A stretch of DNA of 64,000 nt from Halichoerus grypus (GCF_964656455.1 NC_135718.1:21650449-21714448); one strand, 5' to 3'. Shown: positions 1 to 10,659, counted from the stretch's first letter. A program made the numbers and translations. Notes: a model not told the origin generated them from the sequence alone.

Positions 1-96
1 AGGCCGTATGTTTGATGTCAGTCTTTGATCAACACCGATTCATCTTGTTCTGTGCATGGAGAAGACTCTAATCTCCTTTCCTGGCAGTCTACCATC

Positions 97-144
<48 letters not shown>

Positions 145-526
145 ATCTCCTGACATGGCCTGACTCTAGATAAAAGAGAAACCAGATCCTTATGTTTCCA
201 CATTGATTCTTTCATGCTTTATATCCCAATGGCTTTCCCATTGTGACTTTTATGACAACTAACTTTTGCTTCTTTATTATGTTATTTTTTTCCCAAGGAC
301 ACATGATTTAACACAGTCAGTTTCTTGATAATTGGCCTCTCAAGAAAGAGCCATTGTTAACAGGACCCACCCATGTTGTGTTCTTCCTAACTCTTCCACT
401 CTTTGATATTGGCTCAGTCTATTGTCCTCTCCAAACAGTACTTTCTTCAACTGTTAAAAGAAGGTTTTAGTCTTATAGGGAGATTTTTCTATCAGAAATC
501 AGCTTAACTTCCCCCAAATGGACCAT
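1..526. other. Unrecognised flank containing a CA microsatellite
   Basis: Apart from the CA tract listed separately, I recognise no gene or repeat here. The sequence is ordinary AT-rich mammalian DNA with no long open frame. The 240-480 stretch could be a very old transposon relic, but I could not match it to a family. Confidence 0.5.
102..142. repeat. (CA)n microsatellite
   Basis: An uninterrupted run of about 20 CA units, long enough to be polymorphic in a population. It is not attached to a recognisable retrotransposon tail. Confidence 0.97.
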
Positions 527-540
527 AAGAATAGCAGTTA

Positions 541-742
541 AGGGGGCACCTGGGTGGCTCAGTCGTTAAGCGTCTGCCTTCGGCTCAGGTCATGATCCCA
601 GCATCCTGGGATCGAGCCCCACATCGGGCTCTCTGCTCCGCGGGAAGCCTGTTTCTCCCTCTCCCATTCCCCCTGCTTGTGGTCCCTCTCTCGCTGTGTC
701 TCTCTCTGTCAAATAAATAAATAAAATCTTTAAAAAAAAAAA
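541..742 (+). mobile_element. SINEC (CAN-SINE), full length
   Basis: A carnivore tRNA-derived SINE. The tRNA-like head (GGGTGGCTCAGTCGTTAAGC) is followed by the body, a pyrimidine-rich stretch, the AAATAAATAAATAAAATCTTT tail signal and poly(A). A perfect 14-bp target-site duplication, AAGAATAGCAGTTA, flanks it at 527-540 and 743-756, which shows an intact L1-mediated insertion. The sequence is near the arctoid consensus, so the insertion is fairly recent. Confidence 0.97.
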
Positions 743-844
743 AAGAATAGCAGTTAGGGTCAGTGGGAGAAAAAAACAGGAAATGATGAGCAAGTCATGA
801 ACAGAATATTAACAAATCAATCAGCGAATATTGATTACTATGTG

Positions 845-1025
845 ATTTCTCAAAATGTGGTTCCCAGCCCAGCAGACTCACCTCAGGGCTTGCTAAATAT
901 TGAGATTCTTAGACCTAACTCCAGATACACAGCAAAAGGAGGTCTGGAGCTGGGTCCTGAAAAACTGCTTTTAAAACATGATCCCAGGTGACACTGGCAA
1001 TCATCTAAGTATGAGAACCACTGGC
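845..1025 (+). mobile_element. MER5A-like hAT-Charlie DNA transposon relic
   Basis: The order of blocks matches the non-autonomous hAT element MER5A as I remember it: TTCTCAAAATGTGG, then CAGACTCACCTCAGGGCTTG, then TTGAGATTCTTAGACC, then TCCCAGGTGACACTGGCAAT, closing with TATGAGAACCACTGG. The outer blocks TTCTCAAA and TGAGAACCACTG resemble the expected inverted ends. It is a diverged fossil without transposase. Confidence 0.75.
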
Positions 1026-1900
1026 CTAGTGTATACATATTATAGTGGGAGTTTTAAATGGGGTATACATAAATAAAATTTCATAATAAATGGTTTCCAT
1101 TTTGATATATTAAATGAAAATCCCTTCATCTTCTCCCTACCACACCCATATCCAGAGCCATCCTTTGCTGGAACTCAGCAGAACGAGCTCCAACTCCTCT
1201 CCAGAGCAGGGAGTGGTAAAACACAGCCCTGGTGGGTTCAGAAGAAAGTGTGCTTTAAACCATTGCCAATTCCTCTTGTAAGTAGAAAGGTATAGCTGAT
1301 GAATAAATAAATTAGAAAATCAACAACAACCCAGTGAGTTATAAAAGGAGCCTTGTGTCTCTATTCCTCAGATCCAAGAGCAGCTATGAAATTGGCAAAA
1401 TAAGTCCTAGTCCTTGCAAACTGCCTCAGAATTATCACCAGCTTCACAAAGTAGGTGTGAAATGAAAGCCTTTCCTTGTGGGAGAGTATTATCTCTTATC
1501 AGGTCCAAGCCAAAAGCTACAGTTAGAACACCTTATTCATTATCTCCAATTTTATATGTGTTTTAACACCTCCATGATGTGATTCTTTTTTACTCCCAGG
1601 GTCCATGTTGATCAATGCTGTATTATTGATTTTTGTTTTTCATTAAATTAGGAACAAGCATCACTACAGTTTACAAATCCCCAAGAGTAGAGAGTGAAGT
1701 TTTTTGGGGGAGTGAGGAGGAGGCATGAAAAACACCTTCAAATTTCCTGATTTTTCTGATGATTCTGTGTCTCTCGATGTATTGCAAGGGAACAAGAGAT
1801 TAACTATTATACTCACCTGGGTCAGTTGCTCAAATTCACTCCAAACACATCATATGATTCTATGTATTTTCACACAGGTATGTTTTTACATACATAGCGT
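1026..1900. other. No recognised feature
   Basis: I see no gene, RNA or assignable repeat in this stretch. Short open frames are at chance level. The 1140-1260 portion is slightly richer in G+C than its surroundings, without motifs I can name. Confidence 0.5.
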
Positions 1901-1905
1901 GCACA

Positions 1906-1938
1906 TACACACACACACACACACTCACTCACTCACTG
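1906..1938. repeat. (CA)n followed by (CACT)n microsatellite
   Basis: A CA run passes directly into three to four CACT units, a compound microsatellite. Only the length and purity are notable. Confidence 0.9.
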
Positions 1939-2307
1939 CAGTTTGTGTGGAAACCAGTAAATCATTGTAGGAAAGCAAAACTCATGACTGATATTTGATT
2001 GTATGAAACAAAAATTTAAATTCTACTTGTGTTCAACATCAGCCCATTCCCATTATTTTATTATTTTCTCTGACAGTCAAAAGTGTAACATGTATTTGTT
2101 GGCTTTGTTTAATTTTGTTTCCTTTTGTGATGGATGGGTCTAATACAAGGACGGAGCTCCCACCAAAACAAATAATGAATGGGTAGTTTTATCTTGTTTT
2201 GTTTTTCTATATTTATCTCCCTCAACTTTTTGCTGTTTATGTCCTTTTCTCTAAATTCTATGAGCTAATGTTTATTGGACATTTAGTATGTTCTAGGGCC
2301 TGTATTA

Positions 2308-2501
2308 CAGATTTTTTTTTTGAGAGAGAGAGAGAGTGTGAGTTGGGGTGGGGGGAGGCAGAGGGAGAGAGAGAGAGAGAATCCAAGCAGGCTCCACACC
2401 CAGCATGGAGCCTGACATGTGACTCAGTCTCAAGATCCTGAGATCACGACCTGAGCTGAAATCAAGAGTTGGATGCTTGACTGACTGAGCCACCCAGGTG
2501 C
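2308..2501 (-). mobile_element. SINEC (CAN-SINE), older copy
   Basis: Read on the minus strand it gives the tRNA-like head (GGCACCTGGGTGGCTCAGTC) and a body ending in poly(A), seen here as a T run at 2312-2321. The CT-rich section appears as GA repeats. The imperfect body and a short 9-bp duplication, CCTGTATTA at 2299-2307 and 2502-2510, suggest an older insertion than most SINEs in the window. Confidence 0.93.
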
Positions 2502-2631
2502 CCTGTATTATGTGTTTTATGCACATTTTACTTCATCCACACAACTACCCAGAAGAGGTGCTTGAATTTAAAAAAAGGAAATACGTTACTCAAGGTCATA
2601 AAGCTAGTAAATGAGAGTCTGTTCACTTACT

Positions 2632-2965
2632 CATTGGTTCATTCATTCATTAATTCCACTGATATTTATAGCTCATTTATGTGCCACATTCCTTGGTCCT
2701 GGGATGCAGAAGTAAAATAAAAGACATAGTCTCTGCATCATGGAACTTTTATTCTGAGGGGCAGAAGGACACACACACACACACACAAATACATATATAT
2801 GGACTATAAATGCTATGGAGAAAAATAAAACAAGATAAGGACTAAAAGCTGATGAAGGTAACATGTCAGTTTGCATATGATGATCAAAGAAGATATTTAT
2901 TAGAATGTGATATTTCAGTTAAGGAATCTGAATGATGTGAAGGATCATGTGGGTATTTGGGAGAT
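2632..2965 (-). mobile_element. L2 LINE relic (3' region)
   Basis: The stretch begins with TTCATTCATTCATT, the complement of the L2 TGAA tail. It continues with GATATTTATAGCTCATTTATGTGCCA, the complement of the conserved L2/MIR 3' end, and then with a diverged 'gggatgcagaa...aaagacatagtctctgcatcatggaacttttattctg' type block (quoted only in pieces). A later section near 2930 still matches the expected order. A CA microsatellite at 2770-2787 has grown inside it. This is a fossil of an ancient, inactive family. Confidence 0.65.
2770..2787. repeat. Short (CA)n tract inside the L2 relic
   Basis: Nine CA units, expanded within the diverged L2 copy. Confidence 0.9.
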
Positions 2966-3279
2966 TCAATGATGTTTATATGGTCTATAAATCCCTGTGG
3001 GATCAGTTCCTTGCCCTTCCCTCTAATCTCATTTCCCCCCATTCTAAGCATTCCTGAATTTTCTTTTTTTCATAATGGACTATGCACCCAATTAATTTAG
3101 AATTTTCACCTGTGCTATTCCTTTTTTTTTTCTTACTAGAATCTCCTCCACCTGGGTTCTGTCTGGCTCTTTTGTCCTCCTTTGTCACAACATGTGTGTC
3201 CCAATAACATAATATTCTGAAGTTGAAATTTATCTGTTCTTACTTCCTCTTAAAGTGCAAGACCCATGAAGGAAGTAGG

Positions 3280-3820
3280 TATGTACCCAAAATAATTGGA
3301 AGCAGGAAATCAAATAGATACTTGTACAGGGATGATCATAGTAGCACTACTCACAATAGCCCAAAGGTGGAAATAACCTAAGTGTTCATCAATAAATGAG
3401 TGGATAAACAAAAATGCAGTATACACATGCAATGGAATATTATTCACCCATGAAAATGAATGGAATTCTGATGCTACAACATGGATGAACCTTGAAAACA
3501 TTATGGTAAGTGAAATAAGCCAGACACAAAAGTGCCAATATTGTGTGATTCCACTTATCGGAGTACCTAAAAAAAGATAGAATGACAGAGACAGAAAGTG
3601 AAACTGAGATTACTAGGGGCTGTGGGAGAGGAATGGGGAGTTATTGTTTAATGGATACAGAGTTGCTGTTTGGGATGATGAAAAGATTCTGGAAAGAGAT
3701 AGATGATTACACAACATTGTGAATGCATTTAATGCCACTAAATTGTACAATTAAATACAGTTAAAATGCTAAATTTTGTTATGTACACAAAATTTGGTTA
3801 CTACAATTTTTAAAAAGGCC
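3280..3820 (+). mobile_element. Ancient L1 3' end (L1M type)
   Basis: This reads in order as the decayed C-terminal end of L1 ORF2 and the 3' UTR. Landmarks are AATAGCCCAAAGGTGGAAAT, CATGCAATGGAATATTATTC, AACATGGATGAACCTTGA, AAGTGAAATAAGCCAGACAC, TGTGTGATTCCACTTAT and GCTAAATTTTGTTATGTACA. The copy is 5'-truncated and far from any intact reading frame, so it is an old mammalian L1 rather than a young carnivore one. Confidence 0.9.
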
Positions 3821-3956
3821 CATAAAGGAAGACTCTTTTTATTATTTTACCATTTATTCCTGGCACCTGAAATGCCCAGCAGGTACCCACCACACATTTC
3901 TGGAATGAATGAGCCAGTATTAAGTCTAGTTCCATGTCCAGAGCCCACACACACTC

Positions 3957-4161
3957 CTTTTTTTTTTTTTTATTTAAGATTTTATTTATTTATTTGAGAG
4001 AGAGAGAATGAGAGAGAGCACATGAGAGGGGGGAGGGTCAGAGGGAGAAGCAGACTCCCTGCCGAGCAGGGAGCCCGATGCGGGACTCGATCCAGGGACT
4101 CCAGGATCATGACCTGAGCCTAAGGCAGTCGCTTAACCAACTGAGCCACCCAGGCGCCCAA
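3957..4161 (-). mobile_element. SINEC (CAN-SINE), full length
   Basis: A minus-strand SINE with a poly(T) start, TTAAGATTTTATTTATTTATT, and a terminal GAGCCACCCAGGCGCCC. The flanks CCCACACACACTC (3944-3956) and CCCACTCACACTC (4162-4174) are a 13-bp target duplication with one mismatch. Confidence 0.95.
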
Positions 4162-4374
4162 CCCACTCACACTCTTAACCACTGCATCAGCGAATCTCTA
4201 TGTGTGTTATTCACGCATCTTGCAGGTGATTTCAGGAGCTTGAAATTATTTTGCATGGTACAGAGCCATAACACCATGGAATACCACATTATATCTCAGG
4301 GAGAAAAACATTTTTCATACTTTATGATTCTTTTTTTTTATTATTCCTATGATCTTTATCAAGGAAAAATCTTT

Positions 4375-4574
4375 ATTTTTTTAAAGATTTTATTTATTTA
4401 TTTTAAAGAGAGAGAGAGAACACAAGCGGGAGAGGTAGATGGAGAGAGAATCTCAAGCAGACTCCCCTCTGAGCATGGAGCCCGATGTGGGGCTCGATCC
4501 CAGGACCCTGAGATCATGACCTGAGCCAAAACCAAGAGTCAGACACTTAACTGATTGAGCTACCTAGGCACCTG
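4375..4574 (-). mobile_element. SINEC (CAN-SINE), diverged
   Basis: A minus-strand copy lying only about 200 bp downstream of the previous SINE and in the same orientation. The terminal GAGCTACCTAGGCACCTGG is mutated relative to GAGCCACCCAGGCGCC, and I find no clear target duplication, so it appears older than its neighbour. Confidence 0.92.
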
Positions 4575-5425
4575 GAATAGGCCTCCTTTTTGTTGCTATA
4601 GTTTCACACTTAATCTTTCTCTCTTTCCTCCCTCCCCCCTCCCTTTTTTTTGATAGTGTCAACAAGGAACCTCAGAGCTTTTTTTGGGCGGCAACACTTA
4701 GCTAGAATGCCATCATATAATTCATACTGTTGTTATTCCAACTTTTAAAATTTAAATGTAAGGTTTTGCATAGGTGGTTCTACTAAAATGTTTACATAAA
4801 AATTATTTAATGCTTAAAGAAAATGTTAGAACAATAATAATACAGATAGATAATGGATGTTGCAATAAAAAACAGAATGGTATTGTAAAAATGACGGAGG
4901 TGAGCAAAAAACTTGCCCCTATCTCTGGGGACTCAGTACACCGTTGAGCTTGGGTCTGCTTTTCTCATTGCTGTTGGTGTCTGCTTCTCCCCCTCTGTGT
5001 CCCTGTCCTCCCCTCGCTGTGTGCTCTGTGTCTGCCTCTCTTTCTGGTGCTCCTGTCTGCTCTCCATCCCTCACTTCCCCACCTTGGTGCATCTTAGGCT
5101 GTGTCCTTGCTTAGCTATGTCATCCACACTATGCCTGGGGATAGGACAAAGTGCAGACAGTCTGAGAGTGAATTTCTATGGGGAATAATTGCTGTTTGTT
5201 TCCTGCTGATCTCTGATGAAAAGTTAATAGCTGCTTGCTTTATTTACCACCTCCAACTTTGCCCCTGAAAACTCCTAAACTTTCTCCCAGCCTTCTTTTA
5301 ATTTTCAGTTGATGCCCAGTGAATGCTTTCAGTGGTTACAAAATTACAAAGGGGTAACAACCTGTATCAGAGAGGAATGTTACTTTAAACTGAAGTGCAT
5401 TTTTTTGGTTTTATCTCCCCCACTA
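4575..5425. other. No gene; pyrimidine-rich stretches
   Basis: A C/T-rich patch lies at 4616-4650 and a broader C/T/G-rich section at about 4960-5110. Translations across the latter are biased in composition and not protein-like. Nothing else is recognisable. Confidence 0.5.
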
Positions 5426-5438
5426 CACACACGCATGT

Positions 5439-5439
<1 letters not shown>

Positions 5440-5474
<35 letters not shown>

Positions 5475-5504
5475 CCCACCACCACCACTACCACCACCAT
5501 CACA
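5440..5504. repeat. Compound microsatellite (CA)n-(CCA)n
   Basis: About 17 CA units at 5440-5473 are followed by CCA/CTA/CAT triplets to about 5504. Open frames that cross it (poly Thr-His) are artefacts of the repeat. Confidence 0.95.
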
Positions 5505-6160
5505 CTGTCCCTCTTATGATTTGGAATTTAGACCAAACCACAGGTCTAGATACCAGATGAGGGATGGGCTATTATCATCTGCTGAGTCCTCACTGGAAAG
5601 GAGATTCAGGACACTTCTCTTGGCGTGGGGACCTTGGGAATGGGTCGTGAGGAGTATGTGTGTTTGTGCATACACACCATATTAGTAATGAAAAGACACT
5701 GATTTCTTTCTTTCTTTAACCTCCAGAATCTTATTTCAAGAACAACTCCACAACTTCCTTCCTTCCCTATATTCAGCAACAGGGTGACAAGGTGGTCTGC
5801 AGGGTAACAAGAGCATTCTGGCTTGTCTACCTTCTGTTCTACTCCTAAGTCACTTTTTATCCAAAGCCATCATGATAAAATTATTTTTTAAAGTATAGAC
5901 TGCATGGAGTTTACAAACCCAGATCTAGGCCAATGCAGAGATGTACAGAAAGGAGATGGGGTCCGACACATAGCATAAAAGGCCTGCACTCCAAATTTTT
6001 CCCCAAAAGGCTCATTTCCATTGAGAGACAGAGAGAGAATAAGTAATGCACAGATGCCTTCTGAATTAATCTCCAAGGAGAAACTGTTCAAGCATCACTG
6101 CAGACAGCTCGATGCAACAGGCTTTCCACTTCACAGAAATCAAGACAATCAGCAAAGCCC
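5505..6160. other. No recognised feature
   Basis: Unassigned AT-rich sequence with no long frame and no target duplications or tails. Confidence 0.45.
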
Positions 6161-6179
6161 TGGATAGAGCAGATGCCCA

Positions 6180-6425
6180 CCACCCCCTCCAACAAGTGTG
6201 CAGCGATTACTGATAAGAAAGGGGTCCAGGCTGCTGGGTCTGCCCCTGCCATTCAACCGCACAGGTTATGGACCGGTCTGCATCCTCCCTCCTCCTTTCC
6301 TCTGGCCCCCCTTCAGCGAGACAAATATAATCCTGGGCTCCGCTCTTTCCTAAATTTCAACCTCGCTGCACTGCACCCGGCAGTGGACTCATACGAGTCT
6401 GTGAGTTTGCGCTGTGAGTTCTGTC
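6180..6425. other. Local CpG-enriched patch, function unknown
   Basis: About nine CpG dinucleotides fall within roughly 240 bases, while neighbouring kilobases have very few. The patch is also richer in G+C. A TATA-like string (AAATATAAT) lies inside it near 6326-6334. It is far too small to be a classical CpG island. It could be a conserved regulatory element, an isolated exon or simply a relic with slower CpG decay; the sequence alone does not decide. Confidence 0.3.
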
Positions 6426-7175
6426 AGAGATGCTAAGTGGAATGGCATATTCATCACCCTTGCCGTGTTAGGCCTGCTCCCCACTGATGTCTAATATCTC
6501 CTAACCTGCCTGACTCAGGGGCTCACTTACACATTACTTAAAACAATCTCGACCCAGTTTGTATGTTCTACCTGTTTTAAATCTGAGGTCACTGTCTCTG
6601 TGGCTTTCTCTTCCTGCCGCTTGCCTTAAAATTGTTTTGCTCTAGTGAGTGGCACCTGTGAATATCCCTTCTGTCAGAGGAGGGGGGATGGGAAGAACGC
6701 TGATGTCTGAGCCAGGGACCTGGGTTTTTCTCCTAATCAGTGTACCTCTGACTTCCGAATAATCTTGGAAGATTCCTTACCTTTTGTGAATTTCACTTTT
6801 TTTCACTTGACAAATGTAGCAATAAACCTTGACTTTCCCATATTATTAAGTCCCAGTTAGAAAATAAATGTGAAAATTTATATTAGTAATTAATAAGCTT
6901 AGTTTGCATTCTATACAAAATCATTTTTTATTTTATAGCCATATTTTATGGTATCTTTGTTAATTACATTTATCAAAGTATATGGCATAGTAAAAATTAA
7001 TCTATGGATTTATTAAGAAAAGCAGCAGTTTCTCACCCCATTGCTCATTGTCTGTACCCTCGCTCCCTGAGAAGTTTTATTTTAATAATTTCTGGCTTTT
7101 AATTTTAATAATTTCTTTTTGAGTGTTTTGGTTGTTAACTCTTAGGTCTTAAGCAGTATTCTTAAAACTCCAAGT
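6426..7175. other. No recognised feature
   Basis: AT-rich, with a small internal similarity at 7077-7125 where 'TTTTAATAATTTCT' occurs twice. No gene or assignable repeat. Confidence 0.45.
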
Positions 7176-7195
7176 GTTATAATAAAAAAAAAAAA

Positions 7196-7252
7196 AAAAC
7201 TAATGATGTACTATATGTTGGCTAAATGAACATAATAATAAAAAAATCTTAA
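7196..7252 (+). mobile_element. Very short L1 3'-end fragment
   Basis: ACTAATGATGTACTATATGT followed by TGGCTAAATGAACATAATAA and A-rich sequence matches the last bases of carnivore L1, whose usual ending reads 'ctaatgatgtactatatgttggctaattgaatttaaataaa'. Only about 55 bases remain, consistent with extreme 5' truncation. The sequence on both sides is A-rich, so the exact ends are uncertain. Confidence 0.7.
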
Positions 7253-7280
7253 ACAAAAAAAATTATAAAAATAAAAAAAC

Positions 7281-8435
7281 TCTGTTAATTTGTTAAATTT
7301 AGACCTAATCATCTTTATTTTCTATATTTCCTCATCTCATTTTCTGAGAACACTTCTAATTATTTTCCTAACCCAAACTTGTGTCCAAAAGAAAAACCGA
7401 GTAAAAAGACAAGGAGAAATTTTTCCCCATTCTTTTTCCTACATCCCAAGGCTCTACAACATTATTGTCCCCTCAGAGAGAGCACTGACCTGAGACCAAA
7501 GGTCAGCTTGGAGCAGTCATAGATGGGGGCATCAATGGAAAGACGGGGTCCCTGTGTGACAGCTATTCGTGGGTTATTCACTGAACGGTCACATGACATA
7601 GGCAAAATCACTCAGAATCCCCTTCCTGAACAAAAGCTTGCCAAGAACTCAGAAAGTAGCTTGGTGTCCTCAGACAAAACTGAATGGTCTTTCAGCTGCA
7701 ATGAGAGTCGCTTTGACAAGAACATGTCTTTTCTTTTTTGCCAGCCTCAGCCTGTAGTTTTCACTGCAGCACGATCGGACCTGGATTCCTGCAACTGTCA
7801 AAATGAATGTGATGGAGATGAATTCCATCGTTTTATCTTGCTGCATTGGGGGTTTGTTTTCTAAAGTAATTATTCACAAGATGTAGCACTTCACTTTGTG
7901 TCTCCACAGCAGTGGATGAAGACTTACTATAAATCAATCCCCTATTCTTATCTAGAATTACATAGGAAAAGAGCCTTGAAGATGATTAGAGATGTTGGAG
8001 AGAAGGAGAGATTTCTTACAAGGGAAAGTGAAAAGGACTGCTGAGCTTGTAGCGGAAAAGGTCCAGGAGAACAGCGCAAAGGGATATGAATGAAGGGCAG
8101 TATAACAAAAGCCAATAGAATATCCCTGTTTGCTGAAGAGTAATACATATAAAGAAAAATACATTTAATTTGAGTTAAAGCAAAGGCTTTTGTTGGGTAC
8201 AACACTTAATTTTTAAATATCTTGTTCCCTAGCAATTCTTACAAAAGTTATCTTCACCACAATAAATAATAATAATACTGATCTGTAAGGTAATAGAAGT
8301 TGACAGGTAAATTAGCTCAAAAGATTCCTCTTCTGTTACCAAGTTATAAAACTACTAGAGTGATAAAGATCCATTTTCTCTGATTTTAGAAATGATATCA
8401 GTAAACAGTGGCATGTAGCATCTTCCATTTGGATT
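7281..8435. other. No recognised feature
   Basis: Includes a 113-codon plus-strand open frame at 7523-7864 that has no recognisable domain or supporting splice context. I regard this as non-coding unique DNA. Shorter opposite-strand frames at 7948-8205 overlap each other and look like chance. Confidence 0.45.
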
Positions 8436-8444
8436 GTGTTTTTA

Positions 8445-8640
8445 GGTTTTCAATACAATTTTAAATTTCCTTCCCAATTTGAATCTCAAGAGACTGTGAA
8501 GTAATATTATTTTCTAGATTAAGAGGAGCTTGAGGCTCATGGAGTATATATAACTTGTCCAAAATCAAATGTGAGGTCAGTAGCTAAGCCTGGACTTGAA
8601 CCTGCTTCTTTTAACTTAGTTTTCTAATCTTCAACTAGGA
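8445..8640 (-). mobile_element. MIR SINE relic
   Basis: The order AGGAGCTTGAGGCTCATGGA, AACTTGTCCAAAATCAAATG and GCCTGGACTTGAACCTGCTT is the complement of the MIR body (aligned with 'gaggctcagagaggttaa', 'acttgcccaaggtcacac', 'ctgggattcgaacccag'). This is an ancient, strongly diverged copy. Confidence 0.75.
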
Positions 8641-8949
8641 GAACAAACACATCTCTCCTTAACTCTAAATTCCATAATATTTCAACTAAAAGTAAATCTT
8701 TGAAAGAAATTTTTTTTGGTTAAACCTAATTAAGCAAAGTAGCATTTCTCTTGCTTTTCTGCTTTACCAGTCAAATCCATGTAAGATACCTTTCCCCCAA
8801 GTAGTCTTATAATACTTCCTAGTCCATTCAAATACTCCCTATTTTACTCCTGGAATCAATGAGAAGATTTAACCAAACAGTATATTGATAACAGCTCTTC
8901 CTATAGGTTATAAACATAATCAGGGCTCAAATCAAACCTTCCTTTACCT

Positions 8950-9059
8950 CCTATACATGGATAATCTTCTACCATTTACTTAATTGCTCTAAACTCTGAA
9001 ATAGTTTTCTTATCTATAAAATAATTAACTAAATATACCTCCCTGTTGTGGTTAACTGA
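8950..9059 (+). mobile_element. MIR relic, 5' part of a split copy
   Basis: Matches the middle of MIR in sense orientation: the TTTACTTAATTGCTCTAAAC block, then TTTTCTTATCTATAAAATAA, then ACCTCCCTGTTGTGGTTAA. It stops where a long poly(T) begins at 9060. The expected continuation, ATTAAATGAGGTGATAAATG, appears at about 9607, so the copy seems to be split by an insertion. Confidence 0.6.
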
Positions 9060-9598
9060 TTTTTTTTTTTTTTTTTTTTTGGTCTGCTTCCTTCACCCAT
9101 CATGTCTATTATAGTGAACCTACTAATGGAAAGATCCCACCCTGAGCCTCAGCGTTTGGCATGTGACCTAGGGCAAGTGAATCAGAGAACTCCAACCCCA
9201 TGGCTGTGGTAACTGACAGAAGGATAGATATGTTTACTCAAGGAAGATCAGCTAACGTCTTCCTTAGGCCTTACCTGGTGATGTAATCAGAACCAGCTGC
9301 CTGTTGCAGTTGCATTTGTCCATTTCCTTATCATAGGGAGGAAATATGTCTATGGAATGGACAGAAAGTAAAGCTAAAGCACAAAAAGTCAGTGGGAAAG
9401 AAGAAACAGTGTGCAAGAAGTGGATCTGGTAATGCCTAGTCCACCCATTTCAGCAGAATCTTTACCTGTAAGCCCTCCCTCCCTCATTTCATTATTTTAT
9501 TACTAATATTATATTTTATATTTGCTTAATTGACCCTGAGTTTTTAGACTTTTCTTGTTTATAATTTGAAAAGTTCTGATTAAGGACAATGAGATAGA
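9060..9598 (-). mobile_element. Poly(T)-headed retroposon inserted in a MIR (old L1 3' UTR-like)
   Basis: It begins with an uninterrupted T run of about 22 bases (9059-9080), the complement of a poly(A) tail. The next 350 bases, read on the minus strand, contain GTCACATGCCAAACGCTGAG and GGTGGGATCTTTCCATTAG. These resemble a 3' UTR motif found in old mammalian L1 copies, but the match is weak. The MIR pieces on both sides support the insertion model. The right-hand boundary is approximate. Confidence 0.45.
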
Positions 9599-9599
9599 G

Positions 9600-9675
9600 T
9601 TACCATATTAAATGAGGTGATAAATGAAAAGTGCTTAGCACAGAATCTTACACATAGGAACAACTCACTTTACTT
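9600..9675 (+). mobile_element. MIR relic, 3' part of the split copy
   Basis: ATTAAATGAGGTGATAAATG followed by AAAAGTGCTTAGCACAGAAT and CTTACACATAGGAACAACTC corresponds to the MIR 3' end ('attaaatgagataatgcatg', 'taaagcacttagcacagtgc', 'ctggcacatagtaggtgctc'). Confidence 0.65.
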
Positions 9676-9684
9676 TTGAATCTA

Positions 9685-9815
9685 GTATTATTTTACTGAG
9701 ACTCTGAGAAACAACTGATCAGCCCAAGATCAAATAGCTAGAATGTAACAAACTAGGTTTTAACTCTGGTATGCCAGACTCCAAAGTCTCTTTTCCAAGG
9801 CACTGGTCTACTGCT
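9685..9815 (-). mobile_element. MIR relic, opposite orientation
   Basis: TTTTACTGAGACTCTGAGAA, CAGCCCAAGATCAAATAGCT and GCCAGACTCCAAAGTCTC match the complement of MIR. It lies tail to tail with the preceding plus-strand MIR end, separated by only about ten bases. Confidence 0.75.
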
Positions 9816-10540
9816 GTATTGATTTTTCTGTCATTTGGCGGCACTTTTGTTGGGTACATAGTTGAGTGATCTTGTTCCTTCCCCACTGGCTCACCATTTT
9901 TCTTATTATTCTTGGGAATAAGAATATTATTACAGGATATTATAGTGCTGGTGTGGCCCCATCCACTAGAGAAGAATAGGCTTTCTAACCCCCAAAGAGC
10001 GACCTTCTTCTCTCAGGTGGAGAAAAAGGTTCTAAGTCCAGAGAGATCCATGGGGAGTGGCTAAAACCCTGAGGATGTCTTGGCCTTGCTCTCCATTCTA
10101 TAGAACACAGCCATACTCCCCAGGCCCTGTGTTTATCACCACACTCAAGGCAAAAGGATTATCTAACTCCAAGGTCCTTCAATGTACATTGTTTGCCAGC
10201 CCAGCTAAGGAATCTTTCAATAGGCGGCAGGGTTGCCTTCTGGATAGAATTCTATCAGGGGCCATTCACTGTGTATGTTTTGGACTGTTCTGTGGCCTGC
10301 CAAGTTCCTTGATGAAATCTCTCCCTTTCTGCTTTTCAGTCTTGAGGGGAACATAATTGAATATTTTTGCTTAGCAGCCCTCCCCACCATTCCCCTTCCC
10401 CCAACTCTTTGCTGACTAAAAAATAGGATAGAAGTTATTTCCTTTTGGATTGAAAGTTCACAGTTTGGTGCCATGAATGAAATGTGTGTGCAAAATATTT
10501 TGTGAAGCTTAGGAGGGATATGTGAGTGTATGAGTATGAG
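9816..10540. other. No recognised feature
   Basis: Unassigned sequence. Open frames on both strands (10057-10356 plus, 10217-10594 minus) overlap, lack domains and partly run into the TG repeat, so I do not call a gene. Confidence 0.45.
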
Positions 10541-10553
10541 AAGGTGAGACAAG

Positions 10554-10584
10554 GTGTGTGTGTGTTGTGTGTGTGTGTGTGTGC
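10554..10584. repeat. (TG)n microsatellite
   Basis: A TG run with one interruption (TGTTGTG). It lies about 75 bases before the start of the LTR relic called next. Confidence 0.93.
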
Positions 10585-10659
10585 ATACGTGCACTCCCTA
10601 TGGCATCTCAAAACTCAAACTTACAAGTCCATGAGTGAACCCCCAGTCAATGCCAATGT

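Noticed and set aside
541..620. tRNA-like sequence with A/B-box resemblance
   Set aside because: It is the head of a SINE. All tRNA-like hits in the window coincide with SINE or MIR heads, so no independent tRNA gene is called.
4078..4524. 148-codon plus-strand frame
   Set aside because: It starts inside one minus-strand SINE and ends inside another, so it is a chance read-through of repeats.
5309..5685. His/Thr-rich frames
   Set aside because: They translate the CA/CCA microsatellite.
7523..7864. 113-codon plus-strand open frame
   Set aside because: No domain, no supporting splice or promoter context, and surrounding sequence is ordinary AT-rich DNA.
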